DNA of 64,000 nucleotides from Dermanyssus gallinae. Taxonomy: Eukaryota > Arthropoda > Arachnida > Mesostigmata > Dermanyssidae. The stretch spans positions 67,501 through 131,500 of the forward strand of contig QVRM01001369.1 of the NCBI GenBank assembly GCA_003439945.1, read 5' to 3'. The notes beneath the pieces are model-generated. The model had not been told where the DNA came from, ran no database searches, and saw only the letters and a list, made by a program, of their open reading frames with translations. Shown here one piece after another: positions 1 through 13,000 of this stretch; within the stretch, counting starts at the first letter, position 1; each line of letters starts with the position of its first letter. Position numbers and translations under genes: made by a program.

Positions 1-3000
1 CATTCAGTTGCAATTCACTAGATGTGCTTACATGTACATATCTGACCTTCTACATGTGTGAAATCTACCGTAACGGCACGACAGGTGCAGAAGTCTAGCG
101 CGGACGTTGCAGCCCAAGCAAAGTGCTTAGACTGGCCTACCCGCATGTTCTAGGCGCACGCGATGGTCACGCAAAGATGCCAACAGTCAAAGCAATTCCT
201 AATAGCGCGCATTTAGAGGGAGCTAAGAAGTCTACCTACCCATAGATTCACGATTGGTCTTAAGCATTCACCAGCAGTTGCTTGCGCTTGGACCCGGATC
301 ACTTCGAAGCTATAATTTATCTCACGACCGCGGTTTGTAGAATCGACTCAAACGATGTATTTGCCTTAAATAGTGGTTAGTAGTTGTACAGTAATTAGTA
401 AAAGGATGCCATGGGCAGATGTGCAAGCATACATTTTAAATATAGTTTGTTAAGAGAAGTTTTTCCGGTACCGCGAGCTATTGCGTAGAAGGAGGGTATT
501 GCGGCTACTTGGCTATACAAATCTATATTATATGTAATGGTGATAGGCAAATTGCAGGCACTGCAATTGCTTTGCAAAGCTTTTTTCCATTTCTATACAT
601 AAATGGCTAATTCGTCATTTTCGTGATCGATTGTAATTCGTCCAGTAATTCGAGTTGTCTCAAATTGTCGTTAAAAACCATTTTCTTTCCGCATTTCTAC
701 AGTAAGTTAGCATATTTATGTTAGTGTATTTACGCATATCCATATGTGCCACCGCCCTCTCAATGACATCACCCTAATAAAATTATATTCACTCCCTTTA
801 AATGTATCCCCGGATCCGTACTTGCTTCCAACTAACTTTGATGTCGACAAACGATACGTTCACTAAAGGAGTTGTAAGCCTAGTCTTCCGGGTATCAGAC
901 CTTTTTTCTGCCAACATGGTAGGCACCAAAATTCTCGCCGCATATATAGGTACCTTTTACGTTATTGTTTATTCACTTTTCAGAATGTTGTGACATGCAG
1001 CCATGTGTTTCGTCGTCGCTTGCCCCTAGTAGCATACACTGTGCCGGAGTCACGTTTTTTTTTGTATTTGCTCTTTTATAAATATAGTTGCGAAGGCACC
1101 CAGGAGAAGTCGGCACCTTCGTCAGGCGTTAGTTGAATCGCCACGGGTCGTAAATGCTATTCTATGATATCTCGAATCATGCGTCCAGTGTAAGCACTTG
1201 CGTCACATTATTTTGCTGTTCTGCACTTCCGTTGCACGTATGTTTTGCCTGGCCAGCATGCCGGCTTCTATTTTTACAGAGTCAGTTTTAATTTATATTA
1301 ACCTTATTCACTCCACCTGTAGTCTTGCTCTGTCGCTAAACACTACAAGAGAGGAAATCATTTCGGTGTTGAATGTGAGCCTTCTTCTTTATCTGCAGCC
1401 TTCATGTGCTAGAACTACACTTCCAAACTGTATGGAGCTTTTCATGTTGGCATCGTGTGAAGCTACTGTGACTTCCGAGTTCTATAGTACGCCTATCTTA
1501 TCGCCATGGATGTCCTTCTATCTAATGAAGCAATTCTGGTTACATCGGTCAAAGCGACAGTCGTCGTCTCCCGAATAGTGTCGTGACTATGATCCTCATT
1601 GACGGTCAGTCATTGAACGAATCCGTGATCGATCGATTCTAAAACCACGCGTTCTATAGTGCCCGGTTCAGTGCCACATTTAACACAGTGGGTAAGAATC
1701 CCTAGGCTTCTGCATGAGTGTCTTTACTTAGTCTCTTCTAGTTTGGATATTCCTACATTGGCAATAATTCCTTAAATATGTATTTCCGTTTTAGGCTCGC
1801 ACAGCTTTCTTTCTCTATTTGAATATTGATTTCGAATCTTTTTTTTGTTCTGATAGGTAATTGGGGCTATCGGAAATCATCCGTGGATTTATTTCGATAA
1901 AACGTCTGGCTACTCTGTTTGACCTGTTAAATGTGTTGAGTTGATAAAAGGCTTTCTAGACTGATACAGGGTTAATAGTCGTGATCGCCTAGATTAATCC
2001 CTGTATGGACTGTATCGTGCGTGCAGATGATCTTTAACATGCCATCTGTATCACTTAATTCTACATGGACGTATTACCTTTCCCACTTTCATTCGATCTG
2101 AACCCTATTTCCCCAACCATTTAGTGTCTCCATTTTGGTTCACTTTACTTCCGTAAGAAGTCCTATATTCTTACGCGGATGTAGTATTTGGTCGGCAAGT
2201 AGTAAGTGCCTCTGTTAGGTGCTTTTTACTCTGACAGAATCACCTTTCTAGTGTTCTTATCTTTATGGATCTGTTGGCTGCTCTTAAAGGTTGTGTATAA
2301 CAAAGTTGCAAAGTAAGCATCAAGACACGTTGGGATTCCGCTGAGCATGTTTTGAAGGCAGCTTTTCGCATGTATTATTTTTAATTTGTTTAGGTCGCCG
2401 TAGCGCTATTACCGTTTTAGGTCATGATAGGTTTCAACCACTAGCATCTCTTGTCAACCAAACTTCCTGCTTTTTATATTTGCATAGTGCGTTGTTCCCA
2501 TGACTACACAAGTGGGTTATTAATTCGCTAATTTCAGATTCAAAACATCTTCCAAATTATTATCCAGCTGCAGAGCAAGTCTGAGCACGCGAACATTGAT
2601 TAGGCGTCTCAGCTACCGGTTAAGGGCACGTATGTGTTTTGGCTGGCTTATATAGAGCCCATGGTACACCTGCTGTCAAATATCGCGAAACCAGGTCGAG
2701 CAGGTATCAATAGGGCTCTCTGTTCTCAGGGGGTGACTTCCAGCCTATTCAATGCCGGTACCTTACTGCTGACGACAGACGAGGTGTTCTTGAGTAAAGC
2801 AAAACGTGGGGACTTTTCATTTACCGACTGAGCTGCTTGTCTGCACTTCTTCTCTGTGACCTTCTTAGCTATGTGCAGCGGAAGTTCAGGAATGCTATGG
2901 TTCAGGAATGCCACGTGATGTACGCAGATCACGCCGTTGTTGCCGAACGAATAAAGATATTGCTTCCACCAAGCGCATCGCCCAAATGGGTGCGGTGTAT

Positions 3001-4519
3001 CACGTTTTAAAGGGCTGGAAATAAACTCTCGGAAGGCTAAAGCCATATAAGTCGAGCGCGGAGGGCTACTGGAGAGAGGAAACACCATTTTCGAATTGGC
3101 GAGTCTCTGGAGTTTGTAAACACGCTCCACGCCTTTGATTTTATTATACGAATGAGAGTTTTAAGGCAGGAGTTAAGTGCACATTAAACTCATCGCTTGC
3201 TGATATTTACGCTGAAGCGTAAAACGAGAACCGAATCTTTTTTATGCTGAAGGCCTTCCTAAAATTAGCATTTCGCTTGGCCAGAATGTGGAGGTAGTGA
3301 TAGGCGAACATTGAGGTTCCTTAAAGGATGTTTCATGTTGTACATGCAGTGGATACTATACCTTCCTGCAGAATTTCACGAGGAATATTCTTAATTCATT
3401 TGTCAGTTCTGCTCGCGGTATTCCGTTAACTATCACTCAGGTATCTGTTCGGAGAAGGTAACATGACGTTCTTTCCTGTATGAATAGTAGAAAACAAAAA
3501 AACAACTGCCAACATTATATTATACATTATATGAACTTATACTTTGCTGTATATGCTTGAGTAAATTGCATACATTATGACGATAAAGCTGCAACTTACA
3601 AGGGTCAAGAGGTGCTATCTTGACAAGTATTTGTCGGCGATCTCTACTCTGACCACTATGACGACGTCGTCTTCAGGCAGACATCAGCAAAGCCATAAAC
3701 AGCTATAAAGGCAATATACCATACGACAATCTGTAGCAAATTCTCGCTCTCTCTATAGACAAGAAGTGTGAAGGCAGATAGGCAGGAAAAAGTCTATCGG
3801 TATCGAGCGGCTGGAAGGCGGCGGCGGCGGCGGACTGGAAAGGCAGGTGAGCCAAAAATCAGATTTGAGGCCCCACAAAGATGTAAAACGGCGTCGACAG
3901 AGGCGATGGCCACGCGAACGAGACGACGAACCAAAGCGGCCAGCGCAAACTGCTTTCCCATAATCGATTGCGTGGATCGTCGTGGCTGCATAGCGGCATC
4001 GAGTAGAGAGAGGGTGGGAGGCTGGCCAGGCATGCCGTCGGCATTCAGCTGAGTTACGCATCCTCAGACCAACCAACGGAACAACCACGCTGTTCGGCTC
4101 CGTCCGCTGCTGTCGATGCTGAAGTTTCTGCCGCCACCTGGCTTGCTCTCGACCTCATCTCCATCTAATCAACACCATCGTCATCGCCTGTAACAGCAGC
4201 AGCAGCAGCAGCAGCAGAAGCAGCAGCAGCGGCTGTAGGAACAGCTAACCTTCGCTGCTTCCCGTGCAAGCAAGAGCTGCACTCGTGACCTCTGAGCTTT
4301 TGGTCCTTTAATGCAGCAAACATTTTGTCGACATTGTGCTCTCCGTTTTGGGCCTGCTACGCATGGAAAACAACTCGGGTCGCAACGAGAGAACTGGAAT
4401 GCACAAATGTCGATAATCTCAATATCTGCTCCGGCCACATTTGTAATATGCATGACGAGGTACTAATCGCGTATCAACTACAATATAACTAAAATCGAAA
4501 TATATATATTTGGAGTGCC
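1..4519. other. No recognisable gene
   Basis: No frame here resembles a known protein. The first 3.7 kb is mixed-composition DNA without strong repeats; a short imperfect hairpin lies around 1965-2006. From 3750 to 4450 the DNA becomes GC-rich, with a CGG run near 3821 and a CAG run at 4194-4232. A good splice-donor-like site (GCAG followed by GTGAGC) sits after position 3846, so an untranslated or 5' exon is possible but unsupported. Confidence 0.5.
4194..4232. repeat. CAG trinucleotide repeat
   Basis: Slightly interrupted CAG run. On the minus strand it produces a poly-cysteine frame, which is judged to be a repeat artefact. Confidence 0.9.
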
Positions 4520-5073
4520 CCTTTGCACGTTGAGGTACAACGACGTCCAGTCAATGAAGTTGCCGATAACATGACCCGACATCGCCTAAACGCCGTGTCC
4601 GCCAAGGATTCACACGCCTGGTTACACGCTTTTCCCAGTGTACACATAGATACCCTTCTTGATGACGAGACGATTCGCATAGCACTAGGCCTACGACAGG
4701 GGCACACCTAGTTAGCCCTCATCGGTGTCAATGTGGTCACCCCGTAGACAAACTGGGACATCACGGCCTATCGTATATCATCAGCGCAGGACGACGCTCT
4801 AGACATGCCGCTATTAATGAGACCTTCATCAGAGCCCTCAGGTCATGCGGTCGTCCGAGCATCCTTGAACTCCCGGGCGTCTGCGCGGAGGACGGCATGC
4901 CCTCAGACGGGATGAAACGTACACCATTCGAGCGAGGCAAAATGCTGGTTTGGGATGCAACCGTTACCGACTCCCTAGCACCTTCTATGGTTGGTGGCGG
5001 CACATTTAAGCTGGCTATGCAGCCAACCTTGCGCAGATCAGCAAGCTAAGAAAATATTAATCAATCGAGTATC

Positions 5074-5075
<2 letters not shown>
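4520..5075 (+). pseudogene. LINE polyprotein C-terminal fragment
   Basis: Degraded C-terminal region of a non-LTR retrotransposon polyprotein, downstream of the reverse transcriptase domain. The first frame (to about 4711) reads ...SHAWLHAFPS...LLDDETIRIALGLRQG. After a +1/-1 frame change the reading continues from 4720: HRCQCGHPVDKLGHHGLSY (a C-x-C...H-x-x-x-H/C-like knuckle), then ...RHAAINETFIRAL..., a DGM..TPFERGK segment corresponding to the family's RPDGLTLVPW, and LVWDATVTDSLAPS. Another shift gives AGYAANLAQISKLRKY and then the frame enters a TA tract. Order and spacing match tails of LINE proteins seen in ticks, molluscs and cnidarians. No reverse transcriptase core is nearby, so this is a truncated, dead copy. 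It is probably of the same general family as the minus-strand tail at 36 kb. Confidence 0.8.

Positions 5076-5106
<31 letters not shown>
5076..5106. repeat. (TA)n microsatellite
   Basis: 31-bp TA tract immediately at the broken end of the LINE tail. The last LINE residues decode into the tract, so it may have grown from the AT-rich LINE sequence. Confidence 0.97.
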
Positions 5107-5109
<3 letters not shown>

Positions 5110-8100
5110 CACAAGCAAATCTACATTTTCAGTGAATTATACATACGCAATAGTTAAAAAAACAATACATTGGGTGGCAATAAAGTGAACTTACTTTCAC
5201 GATTTGTATACTTTAGTATTTTAATAGTCATGCTTTGCTGCAAAAATGCAGGCGCATATATCATATAATAGAAAAATGCCCCTCTCAAAAACGAATTATA
5301 AGCAATTGTACGACTCATGGACAATGCGAAACTCTGCCTACACCGTCCCAGCTGTTAAGCTCTCATTATTAGCAAATAGTCAATTTGGGTATTATAATGA
5401 AGTCAAGAAATCGCAAGTACTATCAACATTATGGTAAAAATAGATTTTTAGTTGTTCTATGCTTGCTTATATTGCAGATTCCAATTGTTCTATCAAGCAT
5501 ATGATGCAGAAACTAGTAAAGGTAGTATTCCGTGTAAATTCCCCCCCCCCCCACTAAACAAAATACAAAGTCGCACAACAACTAATATGGCCTAGTAACA
5601 AAAAGGCTCTCAGCAAGTAACTACAACCTTAAGTGGAACACAAAACCATAAGAAACATTCTGTTGCTATCCTGTATGTTGTATTCGTAATGTCGCTTATT
5701 TACGTTTTGCTGAGGCGAACTAAAAATACAGTTATCAGACCGACGGGCGATAAACGGCTCAAGAGTGCTCAAGGCAGCACCAGACACCATAGTACTAGAC
5801 TTCTACTTCTAGTGTTAGTAGTAGTTGTTGTTGTAGATGCACTTGTATTAATGAAGTAAAGCGCAAATTGACAAACATTGTTGTAGATTTAGATCTAATA
5901 GTCGCAGTAATGGGTTGCAGTAGTCTATAGAAGCAATGGAGGCAGAATGAGGAGGTAAGTTCTCTCTTTAAGCTCTTCACGAACTGCTGTTCCCTCAGTT
6001 CGACAACAACAACAACAACAATAACAAGCCCTTACAGTCTTTTGTTCGCGTGTGGAAAGCGTCGGCGACAACGAGTATAGCCTAACCGTCGCTTCCAATG
6101 GGCTACTGACGGACTGTCGGGCGGTGCATCCTACTTGCTTTGTCAGAGTGCACGCGGCACGTGTAAACCGCAACGCGTGCGCTCAGCGAGCGCAGACTCA
6201 CTTTCTCCTCTCGCTTACAGCTAATCCTGCAATGTGCCAAGTTAATGCACTCAAGCGAGACGGCCTCTTCTCGTTCAACGGCAGGCGACGCTCAGCTAGA
6301 TACCGCATAGTCCCCAACTGCTCCTCACGCAGGGTCCTAACAGCGTCTCCAGTCGGGACATTTACGGGATCTTACCCGTTTCAGCATTCCTTGCGTGTCC
6401 GCGCTACTACTCACAGGCAGGAGAATGCACGGAGGATGTCCGAGAGGTTCGTTCTGAACTTCTGACTAGCTCACCTAGTTTAGGCCATACGATGAACACA
6501 TGCCGCAACCGAGCCATCCATTCGTTCACAGTCAGCTCATTGCGGTCGGTCGGTTGGTCGTAGAGCATTATGACGAAGAAGAGACTATCCTTTTCTTCTA
6601 TTCATGGCATTTCACCAGCGTCTACAGCGCAGTGGCGCTGGGCGGCAGTCCGGGAAACCCTTAAACAAACATGTGTGCACTATCCTTACTGACGTAGAAA
6701 TGGGACGGGAACGCGGGTAGCAGGACGGACGGGGAGTTGGCTGTGGGGCTTGGAAGTTATCTTGCAAAGTGAAATTTTATTTGTGCCGTCTTATTTGGTC
6801 GGGTCAGTTTTACCGGTGTGACGTTTTCAACCGAGCTCGAGTCTTGAGTTTTCACGAGTTTTAGATGATGGCGCGGCCCTGTCCGCCGACTGGTCGGCTA
6901 AAGCCATAACCCACTGAATACTTGCGAGATCCGCATATGCCAAACGGAACTTAGCTGAGCCCAGGGATTCCTAGAGTTAGCGAACTTCTCCCAGAGGTGT
7001 TCAGGACGCCTTTGCTGCAACGCTCTGCCATTGTTCTCTTTCGAAAAGGCCTCTTCTGCTTATACGCCGGCGTCTGCATCGTTGCCGATCGATCTGATAT
7101 GGAACATATATAGTTATTCGAGTTCTACCCTACTACACGTTTAATGCCCAAACTGTGAAAATAATCCAGTTGATGAGTTGTTTTCTTTTGTTGGACCTAG
7201 GTAGAATCGGATCCGAGAGGGGATTTTTGCAGATGCGAAGCTATGCGTAAGTCGCAAGCGAATCCCGAAACTAGGATACCTCACACAAATTCGTCCGCCT
7301 AGGTAATTTATGTTTGTTTCAAAGATTGCCTCTTAGTTACTGGACTAATCGCGGCATCTGCTCTGCAAAAGCTGTTGCTGCATAGATCTTGCAATCCGAA
7401 AGTTTCTTTTCTTTCTGACGTGCAGAAAGGGGCGTTGAACGCATTATTTGCTCGTACGCCAGGCTTCATTCCGCCTTTGAGGCTACAGTCCGGCGAACTC
7501 CAGGGCTCGCCAAAACAAGCCTTAGATGGCTACCAAATGCAGTTCTCTGCAACAACGGCGGCTTCGCTGTGGGCAAGCTGGCACCTCATGCGATCTTTTC
7601 ACCGAAATCAAAAAGAAGGAAATTCAGAAATTAAAATGCGATCTAAATCCAACGGGAACTCATTAGTAGCGAGAAGTGAGGAATCGCACTACGTTTGGAC
7701 GATTCTACAGTCGTAAGCACGCTTAGTATTTTGTGTGTATAAAGTAACAGAGGAATATGTGGTAACGAAAATAAACAAAAATACCGGGAAAGCGTGCTCG
7801 CGCGGAACGGGGAAAAGAGAACAAGGTAGAGCAAGAATTCTATCTCAAAAGTTGCGAAGGGAGCAAATGGAATGCTTAATGAGTAGAACGGTTTTTACGT
7901 TTTGTAAGAAAAGACACACAGAAGGCGAGAAAGAGGGCGAGAGATAACAAAATGAAGAAATGTAAAGGTTAGGAACGAATTAGGGGAAGAAGCTCGAATT
8001 GTTCATCTTGATCGCAATTGCGCGACATCTGAAACACGCACAGCAGCAGCTCAACAGTAGTAAGTTGCCCGCAAAATCCCAGATGACTTTATAAACACCC

Positions 8101-8840
8101 GCCCAGCGCAAAATATGCAAGCATAATACAACGTAATGGGAAGACAAGCTAATTGGAGCTACGCGGTCACAGGAAAAGTGACTCTAGCAGAGATGAAGCG
8201 CAAGCTAAGATAGGGAGCACGCCATTGCAGGAGCAGGACATATGAGAGCCAAGCAGAAGAAAATGGCGATAAACGACAAACCCGCAATGAAAAGCCGGTG
8301 GAACACTACGAACTAGACCAGTTGTGGTGCATACAGTACGGTGGTAAAACGGCAGCAGCGGCGGCGGAGACGACGACGACGACGTTGAGGGAAACTTTCA
8401 CCTCTCTTACTTATTACTATCCTACTAGTTCTACGGCTAGACGACGAGCCTAATGGGGTCGTTATGCTAAATTAATTACTTTCCAACTGCAGCGGTAAAA
8501 TTGACGTTCTAGACTAATTTCACTTTCCGCCGCTGGCTCGTGCGGCTATGCTCGGCAAGAACTGTGACGGCCAGTTCTGGCTGTGCTGGAATTATTCCTT
8601 TTGCGGTAGAAACGCTCGCAACGGCGCCGTAGCCCGTCCGCCCAAACCAAAGCCCTCATAGCTCTTAGCACAGAGCTTTCGATAGCGAGCGGAACAGGGC
8701 TGGTCAATTTAGCTTGCCTGAGGTGACCAATCAAAGGTAAGATCGCTCTAAGTAACGCCCCATGCGTAGGGGCGGTCGGCAACTCGATGTAAGACTCTAG
8801 ATAATGTAAATGTAGCGACCGTTTTAGAATTAGAAAGTGC

Positions 8841-8842
<2 letters not shown>
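5107..8842. other. No recognisable gene
   Basis: Nothing with family resemblance was found. The stretch includes a run of 12 C at 5541-5552, a short CAA run at 6003-6024 and a GAC/CGG-rich patch at 8345-8386. A 137-codon open frame at 6052-6465 begins only with GTG and resembles no known family. A 98-codon ATG frame on the minus strand (8546-8842) is also unassigned. Confidence 0.5.

Positions 8843-8884
<42 letters not shown>
8843..8884. repeat. (TA)n microsatellite
   Basis: 42-bp TA tract lying 20 bp from the left end of a mariner element, which itself targets TA. Confidence 0.97.
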
Positions 8885-8886
<2 letters not shown>

Positions 8887-8902
8887 CGTTCGATAAAAAT
8901 TA

Positions 8903-9788
8903 TATTAGGGCTTCAAAAAAGTCTTTTAGGTTTAGGCGCTATACAGAAAACACATATATATGAGACACGGGAGGTCTTATTTATTGATTTATATATTCTC
9001 CGCCGGAAGATACAACATCTGCCCAACGATTTACAAGGTTTTCGATTCCTAAATAATCTTCCAAATTTCCAAAAAATCCAAAATATTCTTCCAGTCCAGA
9101 ACGCACGTGTTCGATAGAAGTGAATTTTTTACCACTTAAACATTTTTGCATCGATCTGAATAGGTGGTAATAAGATGGTGCTAAGTCGGGGGAATACGGT
9201 GGATGTTCCAAAAGTTCCAAAAATTTTCGAAAGGGTCTCCCTACTCACGTAACGCCTTGCGTTGTCTTGATGGAACAGGACACCCTTCCTTAAAATTAGT
9301 GCAGGGTACGACTGCTTTAATTTTTCGTGAACCTTTTCGAGTTGTTGACAATACACGGTCGTATTTATCGTCTGGTTACGCGGTAAAAGTTCATAGTGCC
9401 CTATTCCGCCCACATTCCACCAAATACACAATAAAACCTTTTTGTACCTTTCGGAACTTCTCAAACCACTGTTGGCACATTCTGTCTGCATAACAGGTAT
9501 CTCCAAACGATTTTAACAACTTTTTGTGAGCCTGCGTTGCACTCACTCCATGTTTAAACTCATGGAGTAGAATCGCCCGAATTTGGCATTTTTCTACCTC
9601 TATTTTGCAGCATTTTTACGAACAAACGGCTAAACAGATTTCAAAATAGTTGAGACCAGCAGATTCCCCGCTCTTTTTCACATGAAAACAACAAAGAGTG
9701 AGCCAATGATCTATGCCTAGGCGCCGGGGCGGGCGCTGTGAAAGCCGCGCAAGCGCCAATCCGAAAAGACTTTTTTGTAGACCCTATA
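8903..9788 (-). mobile_element. Internally deleted mariner transposon
   Basis: About 885 bp long, against roughly 1.3 kb for full-length mariners. The ends are imperfect terminal inverted repeats: left reads TAGGGCTTCAAAAAAG, right (reverse complement) TAGGGTCTACAAAAAAG, both followed by TCTTTT, and both are flanked by TA, the expected target duplication. The transposase remnant inside is on the minus strand. The N-terminal helix-turn-helix and the C-terminal half are present, but the middle is missing, so this is a non-autonomous derivative that could move only if supplied with transposase. Confidence 0.9.
8981..9600 (-). pseudogene. Mariner transposase remnant (internal deletion)
   Basis: Read on the minus strand. 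From about 9590 to 9445 the frame gives IRAILLHEFKHGVSATQAHK followed by WFEKFR, the mariner N-terminal DNA-binding domain. Around 9440-9450 it jumps to IWWNVGGIGHYELLP, then YCQQLEKVHEKLKQ and FHQDNARRY, which holds the second catalytic aspartate. After another frameshift it reads HPPYSPDLAPSYYHLF. The deletion removed the part carrying the first catalytic aspartate (the DE motif). The third aspartate of the DD34D triad is tyrosine here (PSYY instead of PSDY). The enzyme is therefore dead twice over. The sequence is closest in style to the Mos1/mauritiana-mellifera group of mariners; this placement is inference. Confidence 0.9.
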
Positions 9789-9849
9789 TAATCGCATACT
9801 TTTTGATCTATATACCTTTAAATGTCGTTTAGTAAACAGTCGTTTAGTC

Positions 9850-10060
9850 TAGGTTAGCTAACTGGTCTTGTTTTTATTACGCCAATCACGCCCTGTTGCA
9901 TGCCTGGAACTAAGTCGAACACACTACCATTAAATGTGGCCTTTAATTTTAGGAACAGAGAAGAGTTTGCAGATACAAAGTCAAATAAACAAACAAGCGG
10001 TCCCAAACATGTAATTTTTTTTGCCAAAAGCTTCTTTGCAATCGCAGCAGGACACACTGC
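9850..10060 (-). pseudogene. Probable mariner transposase fossil
   Basis: Minus-strand frame reads AAIAKKLLAKKITCLG, then ...SSLFLKLKATFNGSVFD and GMQQGVIGVIKT. Spacing matches the mariner segment running from the helix after DNAPAH through LAKK, the PPYSPDLAP block, FLFPKLK, KG-x-RF and the following IQ-x-V helix. The SPDLAP block itself is eroded. The copy starts 60 bp from the deleted mariner but is of a different sequence type. No terminal repeats were found. Confidence is moderate because the match rests on pattern and spacing. Confidence 0.45.
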
Positions 10061-13000
10061 TTCTTACACGAATCTTTATTAAACGTGCCATACAGAAGCG
10101 TGCCAAAATTTTAAACAAGCATTTATTATTTTTTATTATCATGTTGATCATGCTACAAAGATTGCTTTGAAAAAGCAGCCGCCACTTATTATACAAGTTT
10201 TGCAGCGATCATACAGCTTTTGTCGCAAAGTTTAAATATGTCAGGCACCTCCCGGGCAATTTCAGCAGCGGCAGATCATCTGGGAACTAGGTTCCTTATC
10301 CAAACCATGCGGGAAAAAGTCGAAACTGGGGCGGAGCCTCCTGCATCTATATTTTTTCGGGTTGAGGCGTTTTTCCTACGCAGGAGAGTGTGCTTGATTC
10401 ACGCAACTCTTGGTACCAATGAGAGCTCACTTATAACGCGCGCGCATGAACACATTTCTCCATGAATACTTGGCCTGGCATAGTCAGCAGCTTGCGTATC
10501 CTTATTTAGAACGGTTATATACAGGAGCAATATAAAACACATTTTTAAAAATAACTTACCAGAGCTGTTGGCGGGCGTTCCAGATAGCACTCGCTGGACA
10601 ATATGATTCTAACACGATAGAGCACCAGCATACAAGAACCTTGCCGTATGGAACCGCCTAGGGGTTATTGCTGAGCTGGCTGATCACGATCAGTCGATGT
10701 TTCGATCACGATCAGTGCAAGTGTCGATTTTTTGTAGGCCACCGTCAAGCTTAAATTTATTTTACAAATAGAACGATCGATCTGTAAATTCGTCGTTAAC
10801 ATGAATACTGGGAAACAGGACATCATGGGATTCTGACTGGTTGGAATCTTTTGTCATCACATCCTGCCATAGTTACTTAGTGAATCCAAACACTTTGATA
10901 ACACATATACAGGTAGTTTGTTGATGCTGAAGCCACGTCGGCATTCGGTTTGCCGCGACGCCATCGACTGTTATTAACAGCTATGTGATATTGCTATCAG
11001 TGCGTTCATCATAATGCTCTCAAACCGATGCTCGGTTTATTCACACATAAACATGTACATAGACGCTAATGTCTATAATAAAGTGCTGAAGTGCTCGTAC
11101 CATACCAGTAGATCCTAGCCGCTTACGGCGGCGTTATTAAGGTGCTCCATGACGACGAACGCCACTTGTTACAGTCAATGCCAGTTGTCAATTTCTTATA
11201 AATAGGTCCATTCGCAACCTACCCCCGACAGTCGTGATTTGACATGACATATGCCATATGCCATTCGACAGGCAGTGATGCCGCCCACTTTATAATAACC
11301 GGCTAAAGTTCGTTACACCGTCGGGCTGCAACAGCTCTTTCGACTTCATCTCATCCATCGGTTAAGCGGCACAGAGCAGTGTCTCGTTCAGATGACTGTC
11401 TGTACTACGTCTGTAAAACGCACTGCCACACCCCCGTTGCTATTGCTTTAGTGATTCCAATAGGTGTGAGTTTGTCACAACGACTGATAGATACGATACA
11501 GCTAGATTGGTGCCAGAATTGTCCAATTTGTTCTATGGTCAACGTAATTTCATACATGGGATTCCCTAAAAAAGGCAACTACTTCACTCTAAACCATGGG
11601 TATGAATACACAGAAAAGCTTCTCTATAACAACTTCGCAACGTTGATGCAAACGCATGCTTTTAAATTCAATTTTATCCCTCGACACAGTGGTCATCTTG
11701 ATATTTGTTCCGCTCTGACAAGGCGAAGAAGGCGAACGCGGTTTTTTGACTAACGCACCTTTACTACTCGATAGCCAAATGTAACTACACGCTTAATGGA
11801 ATATTTTAATGTAAGATCATCTATATCGACTAGAGCATCTACTTTAGGCAAATCGTTTTTTATATTGGTTATAATATTAATATAAATATTATAATAATTT
11901 ATAATAATACAACTATGGACACGCGTCATATTCGTGAAATATGGAAAAAAAACTATGTTAAATTTACAGTTAGTGGTAATGGTTTGCACTCGGCTATAAT
12001 TGTGCGAGGTATCGAAGTACAATAGTGCTGCCAAGTCTAGTTTTATTTTTATTTGACTTACATTGAATGTGCATTTAACGTGGATGCGTATACTGTTGTC
12101 AGCTGTTCTCGGCGTGTCATTCAAGGAGGCAATGCAGTGATCTTTTCAAAAAGGCTAGGCAGGCAGACGCCTGATATTTCGTACACGTTTTGAAGCACAA
12201 CTGCTCCTAAAAATATTCGTAATAATAGCCACATACTATATATCCAGTATAGACGTGGCGATTGTCACATGCAAGATCAGACTAGAGGTGAGAAACACTA
12301 AAAATATCCAGGTCTCCAAGATCTTGTCGGACTTAATTTATTTTCCCATTTCGAGGCAACGCTTTCGAATAGTACGGTACGCGGCGCCTTCAACCTCAAT
12401 CGAACTACCTCAACAGCTGGTGCACAGCCTGATATAAGGTACACAAAGCGGCTTCTTACTCCCATTGATAGGCAAAGTATGCTCTTCATGTGCATCGTGA
12501 AACACTTTTCAAGCAAACCAAAGTTTGCCCGAGTGAGGTGTTTCCATGCTTTCTTACATCAGTCTTGTAATAATCTTGAGGTAAAAGAGTGCCACTGCCG
12601 TTGGTACGGACAGCAGAGAACATATTATTATAATAATATGTATCAAGTGCTCATAAGTATGGAAATCTCGCTTTTTGTATTACTTAGTGTCAAGTCAAAG
12701 TATTCATTGGCGTGTCATATGCAACGATCGTTTAAAGATTCATTGAAATTAAAATCAACAATTTGAAAAATGTCGTGTAGGGTGGACTATCAAAATGTCT
12801 CTTAATTACATACCATAGTTTCTAGATCATCCTACGCGTCAGAAAATCGAATGCGGCCTGCCTTGCCGATCTGTTTCCACAGGCTAAACAAACGCTAGTT
12901 TGTAAAAACATGACTACAGCTCGTTATCATTATTTTTCCACCGAACCGGAACTGTTCGGATGAGCCAGGAGCTAACCCAGCTGAACAATGCAAGGGCTAA

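Noticed and set aside
1198..1578. 126-codon plus-strand frame
   Set aside because: TTG start, AT-rich, no recognised motif.
5076..5106. TA tract as a replication origin or promoter
   Set aside because: It is one of many simple TA microsatellites, and no accompanying signals were seen.
6052..6465. 137-codon plus-strand frame
   Set aside because: Begins only with GTG, no domain or splice context, and no family resemblance.
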